Of a DNA stretch of 64,000 nt, positions 10,765-21,620 are shown piece by piece. The stretch is taken from positions 27,250,247-27,314,246 of the forward strand of contig CM057830.1 in assembly GCA_030068075.1 (NCBI GenBank), read 5' to 3'. This stretch comes from Paguma larvata. Taxonomy: Eukaryota > Chordata > Mammalia > Carnivora > Viverridae. Position 1 is the first letter of the stretch; each line of letters begins with the position of its first letter. Below the pieces are notes generated by a model. It saw only the letters and a program-made list of their open reading frames with translations. It did no database searches and was not told where the DNA came from. The position numbers were made by a program, and so were the translations under genes.

Positions 10765-11880
10765 TTCTTTTCTTTTCTTTTCTTTTCTTTTCTTTTCTTT
10801 TCTTTTCTTGCGAGTATCTGAAGTGTGCTGGTAGGCCATATGTTGGCATCTGTTAAGTTTAAAAAAAAAACAAACCCTTGCAGAACTTTGCCCAAAACGG
10901 ATATAAAACATTTTTCACTCCTGTAATAATAGTGTAAAGTTCTAGATGCTCCAAATTCTCACCAGCATTTGGTATTGTCAGCCTTTTTAATTTTAGTCAC
11001 TTTGGTAGGTGTATGATGGTATCTCATTTAAAATTAATTTGAATTAACTTAGTAATAATTTCCCAAATAAGCTATATTAATGGTGTTGAACATCTTTCAA
11101 TTGAATATTAGTCATTCATATATCATCTATAGTCAAGTGTCAGTTCAGATCTTTTGTTCATATTATAATTGAATTATTTGTATCTTTATTATCGTGTTAC
11201 AGGAATTCTATATATATTCTAGCTACCAGGGAGTTAACAGATATTTACTTGGTGACTATTTTCATATATTCTGTGAGTGGTCTATTCATTTCATTAGCAG
11301 TCTTTTGATAAAAAGAAATATTTAGCTTTCTAATAAAACATTCCTAAGTTTTCTAACTTGTTATTTTAAAAACATTTTTATGTATTCCTGTGTTCTAAGA
11401 AACTACCATCAATACCGAAGGCACAAAATTATTCTATGTTTTGTCGTAAAACATTTATAAATTTTACATTTGGGTCTATGATCTAATTCAATTTAATTTG
11501 GAAGTATAATATGGGGAAGGACCCAGGGTTCAATTTTTTTATGTTTTGATGTTCATGTGTTCCAGAAGCATTTATTTGATTATTTATTTCAGTAATGGAT
11601 TGCTTTGATGCATTTTTTCAAAAAACAATGTAACCATGTGCATGTGGGTCTTTTCCTGGTCTCTCTATTCTGTTTCATAGATACATTTCCAGTCTTATGT
11701 CAGTATCACATCATTCTGATTACTGTACTTTATAATGTTTTGAAGTCAAGTAGTGTAAATCTTACAAATATTTTTAATGATTACTTTGGATATTGTTCTA
11801 AGTTTTCAAATTTTAACCTCTGTTATACAAGACCACTTATTAGAAGTATTTAAAACAGTTACTAACATTTAAAAGATTTC
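9960..11880 (-). mobile_element. Ancient L1, 3'UTR and ORF2 remnant
   Basis: Highly diverged minus-strand L1. The 10,200-10,340 portion resembles the 3' end of old mammalian L1M families (TTGACATATGTATATATGTG, then a CACTGCAATCGAGATA-like block). The ORF2 C-terminus and upstream ORF2 follow at 10,400-11,860. A pyrimidine microsatellite splits it at 10,692-10,809. The subfamily is uncertain. Confidence 0.75.
10692..10809. repeat. (TTTC)n / (TTTTC)n pyrimidine microsatellite
   Basis: About 118 bp of nearly pure pyrimidine on the plus strand: a TTTC block (to about 10,763) grading into a TTTTC block. All frames stay open, so the 85- and 74-codon purine-strand frames of Lys/Arg/Glu repeats are artefacts. 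Mirror symmetry makes triplex (H-DNA) formation possible. Confidence 0.97.
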
Positions 11881-11888
11881 TCAATATT

Positions 11889-12088
11889 GGGGCACCTGGG
11901 TGGCTCAGTCAGTCAAGAATCCTACTCTTGATTTCAGCTCAGGTCATGGTCTCACAGTTCAGCAGTTTAAGCTCCTCATTGGGCTCCATGCTGATAGTGT
12001 GCAGCATAGCTAGGATTCTCTCTCTCTCTCTGTCCCTCTACCCCACTCTCAAAATAAATAAATAAAGCTTTAAAAAATAAATAAAACA
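11889..12088 (+). mobile_element. Felid tRNA-Lys SINE
   Basis: GGGGCACCTGGGTGGCTCAG head, CT tract at about 12,015-12,033, and (AAAT)n-like tail. It sits at the downstream end of the ancient L1. Target duplication not clear. Confidence 0.93.
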
Positions 12089-12479
12089 TTTCAAAAAATC
12101 TAACTCTTTATAAGTTATATGTTACATCTTAAAACCAAAAGACTTTAGAAAAGCATCTATTGATGTAGCCAGGAGTTTGTTTTTTTCATTTGTATTTTAT
12201 AGTTGGTAAAGAAAATAAAGAGTTTGGGGCTGTAACAGTAGAACACAGGATAAATAAGAGGACAGAGGAGAAGGGATGGGTTTGTCTCCCACTGGGACTC
12301 AAAGGACAGGGATGGTTTTGTTCCTCTAGGGAAAGGGACTACAGGAAGAAATTAACAGAATTTATCTGGAAAAATTTAGGATACAATCAAGACCAGTTTA
12401 TGGCCCAAAAGGAAAATATTCTATCTACCTTTTAAGATAATGTTTTGCCCAACAGAAGAATTTTTATTTCTTCATGATA
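12089..12479. other. Unassigned sequence with an 81-codon open frame
   Basis: The plus frame at 12,190-12,435 opens with MYFIVGKENKEFG and has no domain I recognise. Composition and context, between old L1 remnants, favour a chance or repeat-derived frame rather than a gene. No splice sites or start context support expression. Confidence 0.45.
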
Positions 12480-12724
12480 AAGCAAGTATTCATAGGGATG
12501 TGGAGAAACAGGCTCTTTCATGGATTATTGGGAAGACGGTAAATGAATGGATCCTTTTTGGGAAGAAAATTTAACCATATGTTACAAAAGTGTTAACATA
12601 CATATCATTTCACCCAACAATCCCTCTTTTGAAATTATCTACAGAAACACCTATACATGTACACAAATAAATACACACAAGTATTTTCACCACTTTAATG
12701 CTGATAATAGCAAAAGAGAGATAT
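12480..12724 (+). mobile_element. Old L1 ORF2 C-terminal remnant (tentative)
   Basis: Order and wording resemble the ORF2 C-terminus of old L1s: GATGTGGAGAAACAGG, then the 'pppmpp lleiyrkt' equivalent at about 12,610-12,660, then a TGCTGATAATAGCAAAAG-like block. Strongly diverged. Confidence 0.55.
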
Positions 12725-13122
12725 AAAGTAAGAGCAACTGCTACAGGTTGAATGGTGTCCCCCATGAAATACGTTGAAGCTCTAACTCCCAGTACCTTAG
12801 AATGCGATCTTATTTGGAAATAGGGTTCACTACAGTTTTTTATGATAATCACGTAGAATTGGCTTCTAAGTCATTATGACCAGTATCCTTATAAGAGAGG
12901 AGAACACCTTGTGAACACTGGCACACACAGGGAGAAAGTGGTCTGTGACTGAAATCATGCATCTAAAAGCCAAGGAATACCAAAGGTGGCTGGAAAACAC
13001 CCCAAGTATGAGAAGGCAAGAAAGGATTCCCCCTCAGGATCCTCAGAGAGAGCATGGCCCTTTGAAAACTTGATTTCGCATTTCTAACATCTGGACTGAG
13101 AAGTAGTAAATTTCTGTTGCTT
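12725..13122 (+). mobile_element. MaLR-like (MLT1/MST type) solo LTR
   Basis: Starts near GCTACAGGTTGAATGGTGTC and includes the characteristic AGCTCTAACTCCCAGTACCT and TTATTTGGAAATAGGG blocks. It ends at AAATTTCTGTTGCTTAAA, the usual 3' end of such LTRs. No internal region is attached. Family named from memory, moderately sure. Confidence 0.7.
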
Positions 13123-14645
13123 AAAAAAGACCAAAGAGCTCTTGGGGAGTTAAAATAGCATAGTGGTATTGGGACCTGAGCTTCTCTCACCCTTGAAACA
13201 CAGCTAGATCTGCATTAGATTATTTTGAACAACTAGGAAATCGATTTGAGTTTTAACACAACAATCTGTACAATTTGAGCAAGAGAATGTGGCAGGTACA
13301 CAATGCAGAGAGGTAAGTTGGGGGAAAGAAAAGTCATGATGCCACAGAGGGTAGGAGGCCATTGTGAGGAGAGAGAACAGAGAAAGAAAAAGGGGAGACA
13401 GCAAAGCCTGCCAGGATTGTACAAGAAAAGCACGCCCCCAGGAATGTAGGTGGAGAGAGAGTGAGTGAAAACACTCGCAGGGGACTGTACAAGAAATCTA
13501 TTCCCCAAAACCATTGACAGGGAAAAGGAGAGGATTTCAATACTGCTGGTTTTCTATAAACAGTGGAGCACAGAGTCTGGAGTTTCAGAGCTCATTGTCT
13601 GGAGATGCTCCACTGAGGAAGTAGGGTGAATCTCCAGGAGCCGGCAGTGTGGTCTGCAGAGCCACTGTGATACATGGGGAGAAGCGCTTCAACTGCTTGG
13701 AGTTCATTTAGTACAGGCATTACAGTTTCCCAAAGCTGCCAAGTTTACTGATATTGAGACAAAGACACCGGTCAAATTCAGCAACTTGGTGCTGGCTATG
13801 TGTTGTGATTTACCATAAAATGTGACTGTCTGACACTGCACAATCATGCAAACGTTTTCTGGGACAAGTTGGTACTTGGTCACTACTTGGCAAGACTCTC
13901 CCTCAGAGAATAAGTGCAGGTCCCATCCATGGGGGACTCTAAAGTATGGGGTTTTGAAACAGCCTCATCTGGACAAACTCTGGGAGGCAGACAGCTTGGA
14001 CACAGAGGATAAAGGCTGAGGGTGCACAGAAGTCTGAGACAAAGGAGGGGTGAATACTGGCACATCTGTGAGGGTACAAAATTCTGGTGTCAGAGACTAG
14101 AGAATAGGACGAAGCCAATATTGCTTCTCACAAATTCACACCATCGACCTCAGTTAGCTAAGCAGAACCACCAAGTGGAGAACAGAGATGTTACATGGAG
14201 CCTTGCCCAAGTGTGCCCTCCAGGCACATCCCTCAGAAGGCCAGCACAAATCCTTTCCACCCGTCTAGTCACTGGACCATAGTGTGCTGCCAAGTTTCAG
14301 GTCTAGGGGAAACTGGATCCAGCTTCATTCAGGTTTCATTCTGTTTGTTTCATTTGCTTGTTTTCGTTTATGTTATTTCTTTTTTCTTTCTTTCCTTTTC
14401 TTTCTTGGATACAGAGAGAGCAAATTTTTTTATTCTATTTTATTTACTTTTTTCTTCTACTTTATTATTAATTTTTTTCTTTTATTAAACTTTTTAATTT
14501 TCTATCAAGCTTCTCTCAACAAGCAGACTAAAAAGCACCCAGGATCTAGTTTCCTTTATTTTATTTGTTTTGTTTTTAATTTAATTTGTTAATGTTTATT
14601 TTATTTTATTAATTTTTTAATTTTATTAATTTAATTTCCTCCAGA

Positions 14646-15530
14646 ATGACAAGACAGAAGAATTCACTCCAAAAGAAAGAACAAGGAGAAATGATATCTA
14701 GGGATTTCATCATCAGATAGAAGTAAGATGTCTGAACTAGAATTTAACGATTACAAGAATACTAGCTGGGGTTGAAAAAAGTGCAGAAGACACCACAGAA
14801 TCCCTATCTGCAGAAATAAAAGAACTAAAATCTAGTCAGGCCAAAATTAAAAATGCTACAACTGAGATGTAATCTTGAAATGATGCCATGATGGTGAGGA
14901 AAGATGAAGCAGAGCAGCTTCAGTGATAAAGATGATAAAGATGATAAAATTATGGAAAATAATGAAGATGAAAAAAAGAGGGAAACAAAGTGGATCACAA
15001 AGGTTGACTTGGGGAACTCAGCTACTCATCATAAAGGAGTAACATTCATATCATAGGAGTTCGAGAAAGATGAAGAGTGACAAAAAGTGGCAGAAAATTT
15101 ATTTGAGCAAATTATAACTGAAAACTTCTCTAATATGGGAAAGGACACAGACATGAAAATCAAAATAGCATAGAGAACTCCCATTAAATTCAACAAAAAA
15201 CAACTATCATGGCGGCACGTCATAGTCAAATTCACAAAATACGCAAAGAATCCTGAAAGCAGCAAGAGAAAAAAAGTCTTTAACCTATGACGGAAGACAG
15301 ATGAGGTTCATAGCAGATCTGTCCAAAGAAACTTGGCAGGCCACAAAAAAGTGGTAAGATATATTCAACATGCTAAATGGGAAGTATATGCAGCCAAGAA
15401 TTCTTTATCCAGCAAGGCTGTCATCCAGAACAGAAGGAGAAAAACAGACTTTTCCAGACAAACAAAAACTAAAAAAAATTTGAGACTGCTAAACTAGCCT
15501 TACAGGAAATTTTAAGGGAGACTGTTCAGG
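14646..15530 (+). pseudogene. L1 ORF1 (RNA-binding protein) remnant, copy A
   Basis: Begins at the ATG of MTRQKNSLQKKEQGE-like text and continues collinearly with ORF1 of copy B (22,994-23,862), including the coiled-coil stretch and the terminal LQEILRET block at about 15,500-15,525. ORF1p normally binds L1 RNA as a coiled-coil trimer. Several in-frame stops (for example at about 14,868) and shifts show it is dead. Confidence 0.82.
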
Positions 15531-16036
15531 TTGAGAAAAAAGCAAAACAAAACAGACCAAAAGCAACAAAGACTAGAAAGTACCAGAGAATATCACCAGA
15601 AACACCAAATCTACAGGCAACAAAATGGCACTAAATTCATGTCCTTCAATAATCACTATAAATGTAAATGGACTAAATGCTCCAATCAAAAGACATAGGG
15701 TATCAGAATGGATAAAATAACAAGATCCATCTATATTCTGCCTATAAGAGACTCGTTTTAGACCTAAAGAAAGTTGCAGTTGAACATGGGAGAAGGAGAA
15801 CCATCTATCATAATGGATGCCAAAAGAGAGCCAGTTTGGCCATACTTATTTCAGACAAACTTTACACCAAAGACTGTAATAAGAGATGATGAAACCATTA
15901 TATCATAATAAAGGGGTCTATCTATAAAGAAACTCTAACAATTGTAAATATTTATGCCTCCAACTTGCTGGAACTCAAATATAGGAATCAATTAATCACA
16001 AACCTAAAGAAACTTATTGATAATACTATGGTAACA

Positions 16037-16245
16037 GGGGCACTTGGGTGACTCAGTTGGTTAAGTGGTACGATTTCAGCTCAGGTCATAATCTGATGGT
16101 TCATGAGTTCAAGCCCCACATCAGGCTCTGTGCTGACAGCTCAGAGCCTGAATGGAGCCTGCTTTGGATTCTGTTTCTCCCTCTCTCTGTTACTCCCCTG
16201 TTCAGGCTCTCTCTTTCTCAAAAATAAATAAACATTAAAAAATTT
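16037..16245 (+). mobile_element. Felid tRNA-Lys SINE
   Basis: Inserted in L1 copy A. GGGGCACTTGGGTGACTCAG head and AAATAAATAAACATTAAAAA tail. A worn ~16-bp target duplication (AATACTATGGTAACAG / AATAGTACAGTAACAG) flanks it. Confidence 0.94.
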
Positions 16246-19024
16246 TAATAGTACAGTAACAGTAGGAGACTTTAACATCCCACTTAGAGCAATGAACAGA
16301 TCATCTAAGCAGAAATTCAACAAGAAAACAAGGGCTTTGAATGACACACTGGATCTGATGAACTTAACTCAGCACATTTCGTCCTAAAGCAGCAGAATAC
16401 ACATTCTTCTCAAGTGCACATGTAACATTTTCCAGATGATTACATACTGCTCTCAACAAGTTCAAAAAGACTGATATCATACCATGCATATTTTCAGACC
16501 ACAAAACAATAAAGCTTGAAATGAACCACAAGAAAAAAATTTGGAAAAAACAGAAATACTTAGAGGTTAAAGAAAATCCTACTAAAGAATGAATGGGTTA
16601 ATCAAGAAATTAAAAAGAAAATTAAAAAGGACATGGAAGACAATGAAAATGAAAAGATTGCAGTCCAAAACCTTTGAGATGAAGCAAAGGCAGTAATAAA
16701 AGGGAAGTATATGGCAATCCAGGCCTTTTTAAAGAAAGAAGTAGGGTCTCAAATACACAACCTAGCCTTACACCTAAAGGAGTCAGAAAAATAAAAGCAA
16801 ATAAGGCCCAAAACCAGCAGAAGAAGTGAAATAATTAAGATTAGAGCAGAAATCAATGATTTATATTAAAACAAACAAACAAAAAATGGTAGAACAGTTC
16901 AGCAAATCTAGGAGCTGGTTCTTTGAAAGAAATAACAAAATTCTTAATCTCTTAGCCAGATTTACAAAAAGAAAAAGGAAAGGAACGAAATACGTCAAAT
17001 CAGGAATGAAAGAGTACAGGTCACTATCAATACCATGGAAATCAAACAATTATGAGAATGCTATGAAAAATTACATGCCAACAAACTGGGAAATTGGGAA
17101 GAAATGGACACATTTCTACAAATTCACAAACTACAAAAACTGAAACAGGAAGAAATAAAAAATCTAAAGAGACTCATAGCCAACAAGGAAATTGAAATAG
17201 TAATAAAAAAAAAAAATCTCCTGACAAACAAGAGTCTGGGGCTGGATGGCATCTCAGGGGAATACTACCAAAAATTCAAAGAATAGATAATACCTATTCT
17301 TTTGAAGCTGAAGGTGTTCAAAAAATAAAAAATAAAAATAAAAAAGGAAAGAAAACTTCCAAATTCATTCTATGAGGCCAACATTTCCTTGATTCCAAAA
17401 TCAGACAAGGACCCCACTAAAAAGGAGAATCACAGGCCAACTTCCTTAATGAACATGGCACAAAAATTCTCAACAAGATACTACCAAATAGAATTCAACA
17501 ATATACTAAAAGAATTATTCACCATGATCGAGTGGGATTTATTCCTGGCCTGAAGAGGTGGTTCAATATCCACAAATCAATCAGTGTGATACAACACATT
17601 AATCAAATAAAGGATAAGAACCACATGATCCTCTCAATAGATGCAGAAAAAGCATTTGACAAAACACATCATCGTTTCTTGATTAACAACCCACCAGAAA
17701 GTAAGGATAGAAGGAACATACCTCAACATCATAAAGGCCATATATGAAAAACCCACAGTCAATATCATCCTCAATGGGGCAAAACTGAGAACTTTCTCCG
17801 TAAGGTCAGTAACATGACAGGGATGTCCACTCTCCCCACTATTGTTCAATATAGTACTGGAAGTTCTAGCCTCAACAATTAGAAAACAAAATGAAATAAA
17901 AGGCATACGATTTGGCAAGGAATAAGTGAAACTTCCACTCTTTGCATATGGCATGATACTCTATGTGGAAAACCTGAGAGACCTCCCCCCCAAAAAAAAC
18001 ACAACAAACAAACAAACAAACAAAAACCTGCTATTACTGATACATGAATTCAGCAAAGTTGCAGGGTATAAAATCAACTTACAGAAACTGGTTGCATTTC
18101 TATACACCAGTAATGACGCAGCAGAAAGAGAAATCAAGGAATCAATTCCATTTACAAATGCAACAAAAACCATGAGATACCTAGGGAATAAACCTCACTA
18201 AAAAGTCAAAGATCTGTACACTGAAAACTATAGAAAGCTTAAGAAAGAAATTGAAGATCACACACAGAAATGGAAAAGCATTCCATTCTTGTGGATTAGA
18301 AGAAGAAATATTTTTAAAATGTCTATACTACCCAAAGCAATCTAGTATTTAGTGCAATCCCTATCAAAAAAACACCAGCATTCTTCACAGAGCTAGAACG
18401 AAAATTCTAAAATTTGTATGCAACTAGAAAAGACCCCAAATAGCCAAAGGAACCATGAAAAAGAAAAGAAAACCAAATCTGGAAACATCTAAGTCCTAGG
18501 CTTCAAGCTGTATTAAGAACTTACCAAATTCAATACCCAAAAATAAATGAACCAATGAAGAAATGGAGAGAAGATATGAACAGACACTTTTCCAAAAAAG
18601 GACATCCAGATGGCTAACAGACACTTGAAAAGGATGCTCAACATCTTTTGTTGTAAAGGATACACTAGTAAAAACCACAATGAGATACCACCTCACACCT
18701 TTCAGAATGGGTAAATGAACAGCTCAGGAAACAGAAGTTGGTGAGGAAGTGGAGAAAGGGGAAGCCTTTCTCACTGTTGGTGGGAATGCAAACTGGTGCA
18801 GCCACTCTGGAAAATAGTATGGGGTTCTTGAAAAAATTAAAATTAAAACTACCCTCTGACTCAGCAATTGCACTACTAGGTATTTATACAAACGATACAA
18901 AAATGCTGATTCAAAGGGACACATGCATTCAAAGGGGCAAAGCTTATAGCAGTGCTATCACCAATAGCCAAATTATGGAAAAAGCCCAAATGTCCACTGA
19001 CTAATGAATGGATAAAGATGTTCA

Positions 19025-19025
<1 letters not shown>

Positions 19026-19075
<50 letters not shown>
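19026..19075. repeat. (CA)n microsatellite inside L1 ORF2
   Basis: About 25 uninterrupted CA units followed directly by CTGGAATATTAC, the same ORF2 position as the arrays at 2,001 and 32,485. It is the longest CA tract in the window and likely to be length-polymorphic. Confidence 0.97.
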
Positions 19076-19077
<2 letters not shown>

Positions 19078-19602
19078 GAATATTACTCAGCGATCAAAAA
19101 GAATGAAATCTTTCCATTTGCAACAATGTAGGTGGAACTAGAGTGTATGTATTATGCTAAGTTAAATAAGTCAGAGAAAAACAAATATCATATGATTTTA
19201 CTCCTATGTGTAATTTAAGTAATGAAACAGATGAATATAGGGGAAAGGAACAAAAAATAAGATAAAAACAGAGAGGGAGGCAAACCATCAGAGACTCTTA
19301 AATACAGAGAACAAAGTGAGGGCTGCTGGAGGGAAGGTGGGTGGGACATGGGCTAAATGGATGATGAGCATTAAGGAGGACACTTGTTTGGTTTAGCAAT
19401 TCCACTCCTGAAACCAATGCTACACTACATGTTAACAAAATTGAATTAAAAAAGAAACAAAGGGGAATAATTGGTACTTTTATTTATCATAATGCTAAAT
19501 TTCACAGGTGTCATTTATGACCTTCTTGAGGTGAGTAACCACACTAATTATTTCATTTCTGTTTTCTTTCCTGCCTTCTTCTCCTAAATAGATTATAAAT
19601 CC

Positions 19603-20703
19603 TGCCAGAGACGAGAAGACAATAGCCCTGATGGCGATGCCCAGGGTAAAGACCTAAGGTTCAAAAGCCGTTTGCCCAGAGCCTGGACCCTGCCGGAAGG
19701 CAAGGGTGTCTACAGGCCGGTGCTGGGCAGGGAAACCATGGAGCTATGGTTTCCAGTCCAAGTTGCCCTGTTTGACCCCAGAGGATGGCTGGTTAGCCAA
19801 AGACGGGTAAGATTCCTCAGAGGGGGGACAACCTAAGACAGGCACAGTGGCTATGGGGCTAGCAGGAAAATCTGTGCAGGGCCTAAGCCATATCGTTAAC
19901 CTGGGTCTAAGAAGAACTCTCAAGAATAAGCCCCTGCTGTGATAGCTGTAGGGTGAAACAAAAGGGCTCCAATGGCCCTCCTTCCCCTGAGCCAGAATAG
20001 GTTCTGACCTGTTTATTTAGTGTTATAAGCCTTAGAGACATATACTGTTGGTTATTGTAGAAATAAAAAGAAAATCATTCAATAGTAATAACATGAGATA
20101 TAATTCCTAATCTTTTCTCACTATACTCAAGAGTGCAGCCTGACCCTTGGGAAGGTGGTGATTGCTGTAGTTTTCAGGTTAAGACATTATTAATGGTCAG
20201 TAGAGAACATAATCTTAGGGAGTAACTTTAGAGAAAAACATGGTTTCACATAATCCTTCGACTCTAGGTAAAACCTTTAATTGATATCTGTATAACCTTG
20301 TTCTTATTCTTTCAACCCATGATATGTACCAGAATGTATCCATCAGTTATGCTTTGACTACATGGGAGCTATTTTTTCCCTCATATACTGATCGTTTAAA
20401 TGTTCTATGTAATCTAAAAAACAAGCATCCTTTGTTTTATGGAATGTGAAGTTCATTTTAATCAGTTTTTTACTAGGAACCCTGAGAAATTGGAATGATT
20501 TCATCCTGTCTATCTTTACAAAATGTATACTTGCTGTGGTTAGAAAAAATGTATTAAAACCCTAAAGGAATAATAAACTTTGGGCAGTCCTGATACGAGA
20601 CTGGCTCTGTGTGTTTTGTCCTAGACCAGCCCTCATGCAGGGAACCCTGGCCAGCCGGAATTCCTGAAGTAGGAGCTGGCATCCCTCAGGACGGACTCCG
20701 GCA
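19603..20703 (+). mobile_element. Solo LTR, class II (ERVK/beta-like) endogenous retrovirus
   Basis: Begins TGCCAGAG and ends CTCCGGCA (TG...CA). It is flanked by the 6-bp direct repeat AAATCC at 19,597-19,602 and 20,704-20,709; 6 bp is the usual class II target duplication. A TATA-like GTATTAAAAC lies at 20,551 and the poly(A) signal AATAAA at 20,572-20,577, followed by a ~110-bp R/U5. No internal region remains. The GC-rich start keeps a frame open for about 80 codons to a TAA at 19,832-19,834. It has no recognised homology and only an internal ATG. Class assigned from structure, not from sequence match. Confidence 0.72.
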
Positions 20704-20709
20704 AAATCC

Positions 20710-21039
20710 CATCCATATTGTTTAAAATTAATCATCCAGCAATGCTTTTGTTCTAAATAGGGCATCTTTTTTTTTTTTTTTAATAGGAATTCTATTCCTA
20801 TTTTTTTCCTGTCAACATTTTCTCTTTAAAATCTTAATTCTTTTGTTTAATCACTACATATTTGTATGTTCCTTTTTTATGTCAGCTCTGCCTGGTTCTT
20901 TCATGCTATATAACATCAGTTAATTTATTTTAGTTTCCAATCTATTGTGTCCTATATAGAGTAAAGGTAAAAACTACATAGTAGAATATTTGGGATTAGT
21001 GCATGAAAATACAGTAGTTATATGGGACAGCATGGAAGG
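20710..21039. other. Unassigned AT-rich sequence before L1 copy B
   Basis: Poly(T) at about 20,767-20,781 and otherwise featureless. The exact 5' end of L1 copy B is not resolved, and no target duplication was found. Confidence 0.4.
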
Positions 21040-21336
21040 TTTTTTTGCATCTCTCGTCCATGAAATGCAGCAAGATCAACACTAAACCAATTTGCACACC
21101 TAGAAAACAGATTTGAGGATTAACACAACAATCTGCACAACCTGAACGACAGAACTCATCAGGTATGCAGTGTAGAGAGGTGAACTGCGGGAGAGAGAAG
21201 CTGGGGGAGGGCACGGAGCTGTTTATGGTTGCAGAGAGAGGTTAGAGATGGGAGGAGAGTACAGGAAAGCACCCCTCTCCGTGCCCCCTGAAAGCAGCTG
21301 GAGAGAAAAGAAAGCACGCAAGGAACTGAACAAAAG

Positions 21337-21620
21337 AAGGGAGAAGGAGAAGGGAGAAGGGAGAAGGGAGAAAGAAGGGAGAAGGGAGAAGGGAGAAGGG
21401 AGAAGGGAGAAGGGAGAAGGGAGAAGGGAGAAGGGAGAAGGGAGAAGGGAGAAGGGAGAAGGGAGAAGGGAGAAGGGAGAAGGGAGAAGGGAGAAGGGAG
21501 AAGGGAGAAGGGAGAAGGGAGAAGGGAGAAGGGAGAAGGGAGAAGGGAGAAGGGAGAAAGGAGAAAGGAGAAAGGAGAAAGGAGAAAGGAGAAAGGAGAA
21601 AGGAGAAAGGAGAAAGGAGA
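21337..21620. repeat. GGGAGAA heptamer minisatellite, then AGGAGAA block
   Basis: 26 uninterrupted copies of GGGAGAA span 21,377-21,558, with an imperfect lead-in from 21,337. About 8.7 copies of AGGAGAA follow to about 21,620. The G-triplets spaced by 4 nt satisfy the usual G-quadruplex pattern many times over. A 7-bp unit without stops in any frame explains the 254-codon minus and 126-codon plus open frames (GEGRREK and its antisense), which are not genes. Confidence 0.98.

Larger units (their letters stand above)
15625..19215 (+). pseudogene. L1 ORF2 (endonuclease-reverse transcriptase) remnant, copy A
   Basis: Starts near an ATG at 15,625, about 30 bp before the TITINVNGLNAPIKRHRV endonuclease opening. 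A SINE interrupts the endonuclease at 16,037. RT motif A survives as [10 protein letters not shown] at about 17,634-17,663. Motif C is altered to FAYGMILY at 17,941-17,964, where the family has F/YADD, so both catalytic aspartates are lost. The 'WTHFYKFTNYKN' region, the RT fingers equivalent, lies at about 17,100. A deletion near 18,510 removes the segment between IAKGTMKK-like and PNSIPKNK-like text. The longest surviving frames are 60-106 codons. Confidence 0.88.
13137..19447 (+). mobile_element. Near-full-length L1, copy A (inactive)
   Basis: 5'UTR ~13,137-14,645, with a T-rich end at 14,340-14,640. ORF1 remnant from 14,646, ORF2 remnant from 15,625, 3'UTR to 19,447. A diverged ~14-bp target duplication (AAAAAAGACCAAAG / AAAAAAGAAACAAAG) lies at 13,123-13,136 and 19,448-19,462. 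Relative to copy B it lacks about 0.55 kb of ORF2 near 18,510. It carries a SINE at 16,037 and a CA array at 19,026. Stops and frameshifts are frequent. Confidence 0.9.

Noticed and set aside
10638..10911. Lys/Arg/Glu-rich open frames on the minus strand
   Set aside because: Explained by the TTTC/TTTTC microsatellite.
12190..12435. 81-codon frame in sequence not assigned to a repeat
   Set aside because: No domain, splice signals or conservation evidence; length is within chance expectation.
19592..19806. Possible internal exon: pyrimidine tract ending TAAATAG at 19,591, open frame, and AGACGG|GTAAGA donor at 19,807
   Set aside because: The frame coincides with the start of a TG...CA LTR with AAATCC duplications, so the acceptor-like tract is simply flanking host DNA. 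No partner exon is seen. The donor could still be used in LTR-driven transcripts.
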